DNA from: Promethearchaeia archaeon
GTDB taxonomy: Archaea > Asgardarchaeota > Lokiarchaeia > Sigyniarchaeales > SOKP01
Assembly: GCA_029856155.1 (NCBI GenBank)
Contig: JAHQWL010000096.1
Span: 17,140 to 81,139 of the forward strand
DNA length: 64,000 nucleotides
Direction: 5' to 3'
Shown here: positions 56,319 through 64,000 of the stretch, piece after piece
Position numbering within the stretch: position 1 is the stretch's first letter
Layout: the number at the start of each line of letters is the position of its first letter
Translations under genes and position numbers: made by a program
The notes under the pieces: generated by a model
Databases searched by the model: none
Told to the model about the DNA's origin: nothing
The model's input: the letters and a program-made list of their open reading frames with translations, nothing else

Positions 56319-57743
56319 ATGAATACGTTAGTTACGGCTGTTTTATTAGGAGCAGGAAGGAGAGGATTTCATGTCTATGGAAGTTATGCTATAAAAAATA
56401 AGGAAAAAATAAAATTTGTAGCTGTAGCAGAACCTATTAGATCAAGACGTGAAAATTTTGCAAAATTACATAATATCCCTTCTAGTAGATGTTATGAAAG
56501 CTGGGAAGATTTACTTTCTGAAAAAAAACTTGCGGATCTTATCTTTATTTGTACTCAAGACCAAATGCACACAGAACCTACTTTAATAGCATTAGACAAA
56601 GGATATCATGTTATGTTAGAAAAACCTATGGCACATAGATTAGTTGATTGCATTAAAATTGTTAAGAAAGCAGAGGAAACAGACAGAATTTTAGGAGTGA
56701 GTCATGTTTTAAGATATACTGAATTTTTTTTAACAATTTTCAACATAATTAAGAAGGGATTGCTCGGAGATATTGTTAATATTTCACAGCGAGAAAATAT
56801 TTCATGGTATCACATGGCACACAGTTATGTTCGAGGACCATGGGCTAATGTAGAAAAATCTTCACCAATGATTTTAGCGAAAGCTTGCCATGATTTAGAT
56901 TTATTGTACTGGATGGTAGGTTCTGTTCCCAAAAAGATAAGTTCTTTTGGCAACTTATTATATTTTAAATCTGAGAAAGCACCTCCAGGAGCTCCAAAAT
57001 TTTGTTTAAATGGATGTCCTGTAAAAAATACATGTAAATATTACGCTCCAAGGACATATATTGATATAATTCCAATAATTCAAATTATGCTAAAAGGAAA
57101 AAATAGAATATATAAATTTTTAGGTAAGTTAAGAAAGGATCATATCAAGCTATTAACTTTCTTCGCTAAAATAATACCCCCTTTTAAAAGATTGAGATAT
57201 TGGAGTGAATGGCCCGTTTATTATATATATTCAGGACAAGAAGAAGATTATTCAGACGAAGCGAAATTAAAAATTCTTAAAAATAGTCAATATGGTAGAT
57301 GTGTCTATTATTGTAATAATAATGTAGTTGATCACCAAGTAGTTAATATTGAGTTTGAAAATGGTGTTACAGCTAATTTTACAATGCATGGATTTAGTGA
57401 GAGAGAAGGTAGAACTCTAAGAATTGATGGAACAGAAGGAACTCTGATAGGAGAATTTCACGATTCTAATAAAACTTTAACCTTATATAATCATTTTTCA
57501 GGAGAAAAACAAACTATTTTAAAGCAAAAATTATCACTCAGCACATCTGAGCATGGTGGGGGAGACCCAAAATTAATTGATGCTTTTCTCGAATCATTAA
57601 GAAACCCTAAAATCGTTCAACCCTTAACAAATGCTAGAGAATGCCTTGAAAGTCATTTAATGGCGTTTGCTGCTAATGAATCTCGAATAAAAGGAACTGT
57701 GATTGATATGGATGACTTTCGCAAGAAATCAAACAATATTTGA
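56319..57743 (+). CDS. Gfo/Idh/MocA-family oxidoreductase with Cys insertion
   Basis: A 474-residue oxidoreductase. The Rossmann start is AVLLGAGRRGFHVYGSYAIK, EKPMAHRLVDCIKIV supplies the EKP motif and ACHDLDLLYWMVG the active-site segment. An insertion (about 225-310) contains CLNGCPVKNTCKYYAP (C-x3-C-x5-C) and a basic hydrophobic stretch, seen in some sugar-oxidoreductase relatives. C-terminal GGDPKLIDAFLESL matches the family end. The substrate is unknown. Confidence 0.85.
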   Translation: MNTLVTAVLLGAGRRGFHVYGSYAIKNKEKIKFVAVAEPIRSRRENFAKLHNIPSSRCYESWEDLLSEKKLADLIFICTQDQMHTEPTLIALDKGYHVMLEKPMAHRLVDCIKIVKKAEETDRILGVSHVLRYTEFFLTIFNIIKKGLLGDIVNISQRENISWYHMAHSYVRGPWANVEKSSPMILAKACHDLDLLYWMVGSVPKKISSFGNLLYFKSEKAPPGAPKFCLNGCPVKNTCKYYAPRTYIDIIPIIQIMLKGKNRIYKFLGKLRKDHIKLLTFFAKIIPPFKRLRYWSEWPVYYIYSGQEEDYSDEAKLKILKNSQYGRCVYYCNNNVVDHQVVNIEFENGVTANFTMHGFSEREGRTLRIDGTEGTLIGEFHDSNKTLTLYNHFSGEKQTILKQKLSLSTSEHGGGDPKLIDAFLESLRNPKIVQPLTNARECLESHLMAFAANESRIKGTVIDMDDFRKKSNNI

Positions 57744-57857
57744 ATATATTACTAAAAATAAATGATAAAAAAGTGAAAAAGAATATAGATAATTTATTAT
57801 TATTAATATCATAAAATATCTTATAATTAAAACTAAATTTTGGATAGTTAGAATAGA

Positions 57858-58085
57858 ATGGATAAAAAAATAGACACTTCTCAACAATTTATCGAATTCT
57901 ATAAAAAAAAAGGGGATTATCTAGTATCCCTTTCAGAAAATCATTTCAAGAACATCGAATATCGTAAATGCCTTGAATTATTAAATCAAGCATATGGAAT
58001 GTATATGAAGGGAAATTACATAGAACTTGCTGAAAAAACAAAACAAAGATTCTTAGAAATCAAAGGAAAATACTTTAAAAAATAA
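57858..58085 (+). CDS. Small TPR/MIT-like helical protein
   Basis: A 75-residue charged protein predicted to form two or three helices: DTSQQFIEFYKKKGDYLVSL, EYRKCLELLNQAYGMYMKGN and ELAEKTKQRFLEIKGKYF. The helix spacing resembles a single TPR or an MIT-type three-helix unit. This is inference from pattern only. Confidence 0.5.
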   Translation: MDKKIDTSQQFIEFYKKKGDYLVSLSENHFKNIEYRKCLELLNQAYGMYMKGNYIELAEKTKQRFLEIKGKYFKK

Positions 58086-58091
58086 GAAAAA

Positions 58092-58586
58092 CTAATCAAA
58101 ATCTAAAGTATTACTTAGCCTACACTCAATATCTTCAATATGAGAACCTTTCCAATATAATTTTTTACATTGAAGATTTAAACATTGATAAAATTCATCA
58201 TAATTATTGTATGTTTCTTCTAAAACAAGTTTTTTTATCGAATTCTTTTTTTCCACTCTTTGTAGCGGTGAATTACAAATTGAACATCTCGCTCGTTTAA
58301 GATTAAATTTAAAATTTAAACCAAACAATTTATTGAGTTGCTTTAAGTAGTTGTATATACCTTCTCCCTTGAGAAAAATACTGTTCTCTTTGTAATGCTT
58401 ATATAAAGCGTAATCTTTTGTAATAATAATCCTTCCATTTCTTTTAGCATAATCTATTAAACCTTCATCTGGAACTGGATCCAGTTGAAAAAAGTTGATT
58501 AAATCATTAGCATAAATTGTGTCAAAACCAAATATTCTTAGAAATCGCGTTAACTTGCCTAACATTGCATCAGTTAAAAATTTCAT
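58092..58586 (-). CDS. Mut7-C (PIN-like) RNase-domain protein
   Basis: A 164-residue protein of the Mut7-C/DUF82 family. The start MKFLTDAMLGKLTRFLRIFG supplies the catalytic Asp and the KL[TA]R motif. NGRIIITKDYALYKHYKENS carries a second acidic site. A C-terminal zinc ribbon has CSICNSPL and CLNLQCKKLYWKGSH. The PIN-like fold implies metal-dependent ribonuclease activity. Confidence 0.88.
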   Translation of the reverse strand: MKFLTDAMLGKLTRFLRIFGFDTIYANDLINFFQLDPVPDEGLIDYAKRNGRIIITKDYALYKHYKENSIFLKGEGIYNYLKQLNKLFGLNFKFNLKRARCSICNSPLQRVEKKNSIKKLVLEETYNNYDEFYQCLNLQCKKLYWKGSHIEDIECRLSNTLDFD

Positions 58587-58860
58587 GTTAATGATGATAA
58601 GTTTTTATATGGAATATTAAGATAAATATATTTAATTCATCTAATAAATTTTTATGACTTATTTTTTGACGGATTATTTAATTCTGTTGAAATTTTTGAC
58701 TAATTTCTTTCATTCTTCCTTAAATTATTAGTTTAGTTTCATATTATAAATACCTTTTTTATATATATAATAGTATATTTAACGACAGCAAGATTATAAT
58801 GATCATAATCTAACATAATTATACTGAGATTTAATCAAAATAAAAGCTATATTGGTTTAA

Positions 58861-59388
58861 ATGGAAGCTAAGGAGTTAATGGAAAAAGCTGCTAGATTTC
58901 ATGGTCATATTTGTCCCGGGTTAGTGATTGGTGTTCTTGCTTCCAAATATGTTTTAGAGAACGGTTATAAATATTCTCCAAATGAAGAGTTAGTTGCTGT
59001 CATCGAGAACGATAATTGTAGCGTTGATGCACTCCAAGTGATTTTGGGTACAACATATGGGAAGGGGAATCTTGTTCATCAAGATTATGGGAAGAATAAT
59101 TATTCCTTTTATGATAGAAGGACCCAAAAAAGTATAAAATTAGCAATAAAAAACAAGGAATTTGCTAATAAAAAGTTAACAAGAGATGAAAAAATTCAGT
59201 TTTTGCTGAACTCAAAACCAGAAGATATATTTAATATTGATAAAATTCAATTTAATCCTCCAGAATTAGCTCAAATTGAGGAGTCTGTTCTATGTGAGAT
59301 ATGTGGTGAACCCACCATGAGTAGCCGACTTATGACATATAATAATTCTGATATGTGTGTTCCTTGTTATAAAAAATTGAGAGGATAG
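58861..59388 (+). CDS. FmdE-like protein (formylmethanofuran dehydrogenase subunit E family)
   Basis: A 175-residue protein. AARFHGHICPGLVIGVLASK gives the HGHxCPG motif, ENDNCSVDALQVILGTTYGKGN the second metal-binding region, and QKSIKLAI continues the family fold. A C-terminal zinc ribbon has CEICGE and CVPCYKKL. FmdE homologues occur in many anaerobes with uncertain roles; in methanogens the family associates with formylmethanofuran dehydrogenase. Confidence 0.88.
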   Translation: MEAKELMEKAARFHGHICPGLVIGVLASKYVLENGYKYSPNEELVAVIENDNCSVDALQVILGTTYGKGNLVHQDYGKNNYSFYDRRTQKSIKLAIKNKEFANKKLTRDEKIQFLLNSKPEDIFNIDKIQFNPPELAQIEESVLCEICGEPTMSSRLMTYNNSDMCVPCYKKLRG

Positions 59389-59486
59389 ATGAAAATAAAA
59401 TATTTTCAAGCCATATATTCCATAGTAGAATTCTCAAAAAATCTTCTAATATGTGAAGATTCTGATTGTTTTTTGGTATTTAATAC

Positions 59487-60272
59487 ATGATAATGAAGTG
59501 CATCAAGATGGGTAGTCAAACAACGATGATAATGAATGGTGCCGGTCCTTTTTTTTTTGAAGGAAATAAGGTTGGAATTCTAATGATACATGGTGGTGGT
59601 GGTGGAACGTGTGCAGATTTAAAGCCTTTAGCAGAAGATTTGCATACAAAAGGAGGGTATACTGTCAAAGTTCCCTTGCTTCCTGGATTTGGAACTACAC
59701 CTGAAGATTTAAAAAACACTCATATTAATGAATGGAAATCTGCATTGGAGGAAGAAATAAAGATTATGAGAGATAAATGTGAAAAGATTATAGTAGGAGG
59801 CCATTCAATGGGGGGTATTTTAACTTTAATACTAGCAGCAAATCATAACTTAGATGGAATTTTTACAATTAGTGCACCTGTAGGAATTCAATCATTTCTA
59901 TTTAATCTAGTTCCAATATTTAAAATTTTTGTGAAATATCACAGCGTTTCATCAGAACAATTCAGAAAAGATACAGATGGAAAATGGGTTGGTTATGATA
60001 AGATTCCTATAAATATTGCGATCAAAGTAAAATATATGTTGAAAGAGATGAAAAAATTATTACCTCGAGTGAATTGCCCAGTATTACTATTTCAAGGTCG
60101 TTTAGATTCTGATATTAAAAAAAATAGTATGGATTATATTTTTAGCAAAATTAGTGCAAAAAATAAGAAGAAAATTTGGTTAGAGCGTAATGGTCATCCA
60201 ATATTAGACAGCCCAGATCATAATGAAATCGTTTCAGAACTTTTTAATTTTATTCAAGATATTTGTCCTTAA
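59487..60272 (+). CDS. Alpha/beta-hydrolase (monoacylglycerol lipase/carboxylesterase type)
   Basis: A 261-residue hydrolase. The oxyanion region is IHGGGGGTCADLKPLA, the nucleophile Ser lies in VGGHSMGGILTL, the catalytic Asp probably in FQGRLDSDIKK, and the His in ERNGHPILDSPDH. This resembles bacterial Est30-type carboxylesterases. Start ATG 59487, or ATG 59493 or 59529 as alternatives. No signal peptide, so cytosolic. Confidence 0.85.
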   Translation: MIMKCIKMGSQTTMIMNGAGPFFFEGNKVGILMIHGGGGGTCADLKPLAEDLHTKGGYTVKVPLLPGFGTTPEDLKNTHINEWKSALEEEIKIMRDKCEKIIVGGHSMGGILTLILAANHNLDGIFTISAPVGIQSFLFNLVPIFKIFVKYHSVSSEQFRKDTDGKWVGYDKIPINIAIKVKYMLKEMKKLLPRVNCPVLLFQGRLDSDIKKNSMDYIFSKISAKNKKKIWLERNGHPILDSPDHNEIVSELFNFIQDICP

Positions 60273-60343
60273 ATTATATATTTATAAATAAATTACTAAA
60301 AATATCGAGAAGTAGACTCTAGTAATTTTAAAAAATTAAAATT

Positions 60344-60451
60344 ATGAATGATATATACTTAATAGATAAGATTTCGGAATATTTTTTCGTTATTTTTATG
60401 AATGAACAAGAAATTCTATTAGAGAAATTGAAGGAAATTGTGATTTTATAA
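60344..60451 (+). CDS. Possible 35-residue leader peptide
   Basis: ATG 60344 to TAA 60449-60451 reads MNDIYLIDKISEYFFVIFMN then EQEILLEKLKEIVIL. It ends nine bases before the next gene, so it could be a translated upstream frame. AT-rich sequence makes such frames common by chance. Confidence 0.2.
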   Translation: MNDIYLIDKISEYFFVIFMNEQEILLEKLKEIVIL

Positions 60452-60460
60452 TACTTTTAA

Positions 60461-61702
60461 ATGAAAGAGGAAGATTCTATGATTAAGAATATAAATGAAG
60501 GTCATACTTTATTAACAAAAGGTCCAGCAAGAATAACTTTATTAGAAGGAAAAATTGATGTATTTGGCAAGATATTTCTTCCAGATAAGAAGAATACACC
60601 ACCAAATTCAACAGATGAAAATGTTTTAATTGTCCCTAGTGCTCAAATTTATCCCCTATATGCGATAGATACTTCAAAATTAGAAATATATACTAGTTTT
60701 GAAGATAATCTTAAAGAAATCGAAGAAAATTCGATCTCTGAAAAGTGGATTGAAATTAAAGATTCAATAATAAAAGAAATGAACCAGAATGTTAATAAAC
60801 CTTTAAAAATAATGGTTTTAGGAACCAGTAGTGGAAAAACGACCTTTATCAAATATCTAGCAAATAATTTTCTTAAAGAAGAACTAAAAGGGGGATATCT
60901 TGATTCAGATTTAGGGCAACAAATTATATATATTCCCACAACAATTAATATTGGCACAATTGAAGATTACATCATTTCAAGTGAAAATATTAATTCCGAG
61001 AAAACAGTTTTTATTGGTGCCACTTTCCCTAAAGGAGATAATAAATTTGTTGTCTCTCTTTCCTGTAAGAATTTAATTTATGATTACGTTGCGAAATATA
61101 AAGATGTCGATTTTATATTAATTGACACCGATGGTTGGATAAAAACCGAAGCGGGGATTCTCTATAAAAATTTTTTTATTAATACTGTAGATCCAGATGT
61201 TTTAATAGTATTTCATGATGATACAATTGAAGAATTAGAAATCATAGAGAAGACCTCCTCGAGTTCAAGAAAAGATAGAAAAATATATTTAATTAAAGAG
61301 GTGAATAAATACTTCTATGAAAAAGACAAGGATGAGAGACGATTTTTACGCCAAAGTCAATTTTCTAAAAAGTTTGAAGAGTTTAGGAAAATATCAATTC
61401 CTCTAGATAATATGAAATTTATAAAAACAGAATATGATAAAGAAAAGGATCAAATTATCGAAAAAGAAATAGATATCAACGATTTAGTTAATCTCCCTTA
61501 CCATTATGTAATAATAGGTTTAATGACTGAAAAGTCAGAGTTGTTAGAAGTAGGACTTCTATTTACAGTAAATATTGAAAAAAATTATATTTTATTATTT
61601 TCAAACTTTAACTACAAAGAACAGCTCAAAATAAAGAAGATCTTTCTTGGAAGTCTTCGTTTATCAACTAAAGGAAATCATCAAGGATATTTGTATCTCT
61701 AA
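60461..61702 (+). CDS. Clp1/Grc3-like polynucleotide kinase-type P-loop protein
   Basis: A 413-residue protein with an N-terminal beta-rich domain (about 1-105), a P-loop domain and a C-terminal beta region. The loop reads MVLGTSSGKTTFIKYL (G121, K126, T127). LKGGYLDSDLGQQ supplies the DxDxGQ signature of Clp1/Grc3 kinases. DFILIDTDGWIKTEAG is Walker-B like. Clp1 family members phosphorylate RNA 5'-OH ends. The first Walker A glycine is replaced by Leu, so activity should not be assumed. Confidence 0.75.
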   Translation: MKEEDSMIKNINEGHTLLTKGPARITLLEGKIDVFGKIFLPDKKNTPPNSTDENVLIVPSAQIYPLYAIDTSKLEIYTSFEDNLKEIEENSISEKWIEIKDSIIKEMNQNVNKPLKIMVLGTSSGKTTFIKYLANNFLKEELKGGYLDSDLGQQIIYIPTTINIGTIEDYIISSENINSEKTVFIGATFPKGDNKFVVSLSCKNLIYDYVAKYKDVDFILIDTDGWIKTEAGILYKNFFINTVDPDVLIVFHDDTIEELEIIEKTSSSSRKDRKIYLIKEVNKYFYEKDKDERRFLRQSQFSKKFEEFRKISIPLDNMKFIKTEYDKEKDQIIEKEIDINDLVNLPYHYVIIGLMTEKSELLEVGLLFTVNIEKNYILLFSNFNYKEQLKIKKIFLGSLRLSTKGNHQGYLYL

Positions 61703-61796
61703 TTTTAATTTAATGAATATTTAGTTAATTATTTTCAGTTTTTTTAAATTATATGAAGACTAATTTTTTTAAATTGTGATATAATTATTTTAATTT

Positions 61797-63239
61797 ATGG
61801 AGGAAGATCTTCTAACTAAGTTTCTAAAATTAATGTCCTCAAAAATAACAGATTCAGATTTAGAATTAATCAATTTAGGAAAATCTTTAGGATTAGATTT
61901 AGTATCTTTTGGCGATTTAAGGACTTCGCAAGAAGATAGCTTTACTGATGAAGTAAGGCATAGAGCTTTAGAAAGGATGAAAAAAAGCAAGGATAATATT
62001 TTGAATTGTACTAACTCATTTTATGCGGGTAGTATTGATTTCATGGTGTCAGATGAGCCTGATGGGAAAAAGTTTTTTCTTTTAGAAACCAATGGAGGAT
62101 CTCACCGAGGACTTTCAATTATTACCGAAAAACAACAAGCTCTCTTATATGATGGATATTTAGAAGCAATTTATCAAGCATTAAAAAGTAACAAGAGAAA
62201 TATCGATAAAGTGTTTATACTTATTGGAATAACTGTTAATGATGGATTGATTCATGAAAAAGTAATAATGTTAGAATATTTTAGGAAAAAACTTAAAGGT
62301 AATGGATATTCTGTAAAAATCTTTAACACAGATAATTATGACAAAAATTTTAAAGCAAAAATCGTTTTTCTAATCGCGGATTATAAGCATTTGTCCACAT
62401 CTCTTTCATTTTCCAATAATTGGATTAAATATAAGAGGGAAGAGGTAAGTGTTTTAATAGGAGATGGTATTGCAAGACGTTTTAAGAATAAAAAGTTCTC
62501 AGGTTTAATTAAAAAAGATTTTTGTAAAATAAATTCAATTTTGGTGAATCCTATATTTAAAGTTACAGACGATAAATCTTTAACATATTTAGCAAGCTTT
62601 ATGAGTAAAGATATTCTCAAAAAGTATAATCTTAGATATCTATTATTCACAAAAGCTTATAATGAGAAGGATTTAATTAAAAAGCTCAAATATCTCATAA
62701 AAGAATATAAGAAATCTTTTATTATTAAACCGAGTGGGGGTTCTGGAGGCGTTGGTGTCATTGCCGTTTCTAAGGATGAAGACCCTGATAATATTAAAAA
62801 TTTGGTAAACGAAAGTAAAAGGGAATTTTATGGAAGGTTTATGAAAAACCGTGATCCTTTTCCATACACCGTTCAAGAGATGGCAGAGTTCTCATTAATA
62901 GATTGGCGAGGAGGAAAACATACATTTGATTTACGGATTTACTTAGCTCAAAGAGAGGGTAAAGTAATCCCTATTGGAGGTTTAGCTAGAATTGCGCGAG
63001 AAGAATTTACAAATAAAAAAAAGCTAAATAAGCAAGAATTTGTAGTTAATTTATCTGGTTATGATGGCCAAATTGAAGTTGAACGTGGCATAGGTTTTTC
63101 GGACAAAAATTGTCGGCTATTAAACTTAACAAAAGATGATTTTGTAAATATGTCCTGTATAGGTTGTACATTGTTTGCTTATATCTGTAATAACTATCAT
63201 AAAATAATGAATTTTTCGAATTGGGATATGATCTTATGA
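61797..63239 (+). CDS. ATP-grasp-domain protein of unknown substrate
   Basis: A 480-residue protein. The C-terminal half has an ATP-grasp pattern: KSFIIKPSGGSGGVGVIAVS (glycine-rich loop), PYTVQEMAEFSLIDWRGGKH and FDLRIYLAQREGKVIPIGGL, and RIAREEF. The N-terminal half is a less clear alpha/beta region with MVSDEPDGKKFFLLETNGGS, itself resembling a ligase substrate domain. It is probably a carboxylate-amine/thiol ligase. No peptide or amino-acid gene is adjacent. Confidence 0.75.
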   Translation: MEEDLLTKFLKLMSSKITDSDLELINLGKSLGLDLVSFGDLRTSQEDSFTDEVRHRALERMKKSKDNILNCTNSFYAGSIDFMVSDEPDGKKFFLLETNGGSHRGLSIITEKQQALLYDGYLEAIYQALKSNKRNIDKVFILIGITVNDGLIHEKVIMLEYFRKKLKGNGYSVKIFNTDNYDKNFKAKIVFLIADYKHLSTSLSFSNNWIKYKREEVSVLIGDGIARRFKNKKFSGLIKKDFCKINSILVNPIFKVTDDKSLTYLASFMSKDILKKYNLRYLLFTKAYNEKDLIKKLKYLIKEYKKSFIIKPSGGSGGVGVIAVSKDEDPDNIKNLVNESKREFYGRFMKNRDPFPYTVQEMAEFSLIDWRGGKHTFDLRIYLAQREGKVIPIGGLARIAREEFTNKKKLNKQEFVVNLSGYDGQIEVERGIGFSDKNCRLLNLTKDDFVNMSCIGCTLFAYICNNYHKIMNFSNWDMIL

Positions 63240-64000
63240 ATCACTTATGATTACTTGAAATTATAAGATAATACTTTAGAAGATTAGAATTGAATACCAG
63301 ACTGTTTATATAAAAACGTCTTATATAATCTTCTATATGCAAATAGAGAATAAGAATAAGACATTTTAAAATATTTGTTGTGAGTAACTTATTAAAAATT
63401 TTAGATAAGTAAATAATAATAATGAATTAGTGAATTTGGTTCGATTCTTTAATTATCATTGTCCTATTACTGTTTCTAATAAGAATCCTTATACCTAGTA
63501 TAATTAATATTAATCCAGCGATAGCAATTATTACAGTTACTAATACATAATTATTCCACCAATTAAGTCAATAATCTGCTGGACTAATCGGAACATCAAA
63601 CCCAATTGGACCGGCATAGTTAAATAGAATTGACATTAAAGTATTTCCTATTAATAGATAGCTTCCAAAAATAATATTGATGATTCCTATAATCTTCTTA
63701 TTCATCTTAAACATTTTTTAATTATCTTACTTAATGAATATGATTATCAGTAGATTTATATTTTTAATGGTAGACAGCATAGTTTGTTAAGATTCCTTAG
63801 TTATTTTAATCATAAGAAAATATTAAACAGAAAGACTATAATCTTTAGCATTGTTTTGAGATTTTTATGCTTCAGCTAATTTTTCGATGGATTTTAAATT
63901 GTTCATAATATAATGGTTTTTTCTCATTCCTAACCTATGATTAGAAGCATTTTACAGCTTATCTCTAACTCTATTTCAGATTATTCAAATTATTAATAGG
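63240..64000. other. Terminal stretch apart from the interrupted gene
   Basis: Apart from the interrupted frame, the sequence is AT-rich. On the minus strand, a short frame ending at about 63870 (MRKNHYIMNNLKSIEKLAEA) is too short to call. No repeat or RNA gene is evident. Confidence 0.35.
63427..63714 (-). pseudogene. Small two-helix membrane protein interrupted by in-frame TGA
   Basis: From ATG 63714 (or 63705) the minus strand reads a 95-codon frame: MFKMNKKIIGIINIIFGSYL and onward, with a hydrophobic helix before and one after (VLVTVIIAIAGLILIILG). Codon 49, at 63568-63570, is TGA, within SPADY-TGA-LNWWNNY. A TGG to TGA change would explain it, since the surroundings are Trp-rich. TAA at 63427-63429 closes the frame. 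TGA ends several other genes here, so general recoding is unlikely. Confidence 0.65.

Noticed and set aside
63568..63570. Genome-wide reassignment of TGA to Trp
   Set aside because: TGA is the natural stop of several intact genes in the window, for example those ending at 14983, 22590, 57743 and 63239.
1..64000. tRNA, rRNA, CRISPR arrays, intact transposons
   Set aside because: I looked for G+C-rich cloverleaf-like islands, regularly spaced repeats and transposase motifs and found none that hold up.

Overview
The window is strongly AT-rich (about 30% G+C by eye) and reads as an Asgard archaeon, most likely a Lokiarchaeia-type lineage. The archaeal markers are a group II chaperonin, RNA polymerase subunit D with two 4Fe-4S motifs, the gene order rpoD-eL18-uL13-uS9, an archaeal/eukaryotic-type TrpRS, a TrmI-type tRNA methyltransferase, an F420-type LLM oxidoreductase and an FrhB-like protein. 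The Asgard flavour comes from several Arf/Rag/MglA-like small GTPases, one of them apparently a pseudo-GTPase, and from many membrane proteins and small proteins carrying zinc ribbons. TTG and GTG starts are frequent. I see no tRNA, rRNA, CRISPR array or intact insertion sequence.

Layout. 0.2-3.6 kb: three-gene cluster of MBL hydrolase, isoprenylcysteine-methyltransferase-like membrane protein and GH2 glycosidase. 3.9-5.2 kb: convergent rubrerythrin and VIT1-type metal transporter. 5.3-7.6 kb: radical SAM/SPASM protein and a second MBL enzyme. 7.6-9.2 kb: a first metV-metF pair. 9.4-18.5 kb: accessory stretch of membrane proteins, an LLM oxidoreductase and a TPR protein, interspersed with a lineage-specific small-gene family present as one intact copy, one truncated copy and one relic. 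18.7-24.5 kb: Gfo/Idh/MocA oxidoreductase, membrane M28 peptidase, zinc-ribbon protein, MglA-like GTPase, third MBL protein and DUF3795 protein.

24.5-35.4 kb: the centrepiece, a minus-strand run read as hdrC, hdrB, hdrA N-half, hdrA C-half, mvhD-HTH, fused hdrA-mvhD, metV, metF and an Lrp regulator. It predicts a soluble, probably flavin-bifurcating methylene-tetrahydrofolate reductase supercomplex of the methyl branch of the Wood-Ljungdahl pathway, comparable in subunit content to the MetVF-HdrABC-MvhD complex of acetogenic bacteria. An FrhB-like F420 oxidoreductase is encoded divergently and could link the complex to F420.

37.3-48.5 kb: small GTPases, PEPCK, thermosome, a second Lrp, TrpRS, YjbQ, an OB-fold tRNA-binding protein and TrmI. 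48.6-55.9 kb: coiled-coil protein, glyA, the rpoD/ribosomal operon, and divergent aroA and aroC. 56-63.2 kb: a zinc-ribbon microprotein, a second Gfo/Idh/MocA protein, a Mut7-C nuclease-like protein, an FmdE-like protein, an alpha/beta hydrolase, a Clp1-like P-loop protein and an ATP-grasp protein. The last 760 bases hold a small two-helix membrane gene interrupted by an in-frame TGA.

Taken together the genes suggest an anaerobe with C1/folate metabolism (two MetVF pairs, GlyA, FmdE-like), gluconeogenesis (PEPCK), the shikimate pathway, oxidative-stress and iron handling, and an expanded GTPase repertoire. All assignments come from reading motifs; no database search was run.
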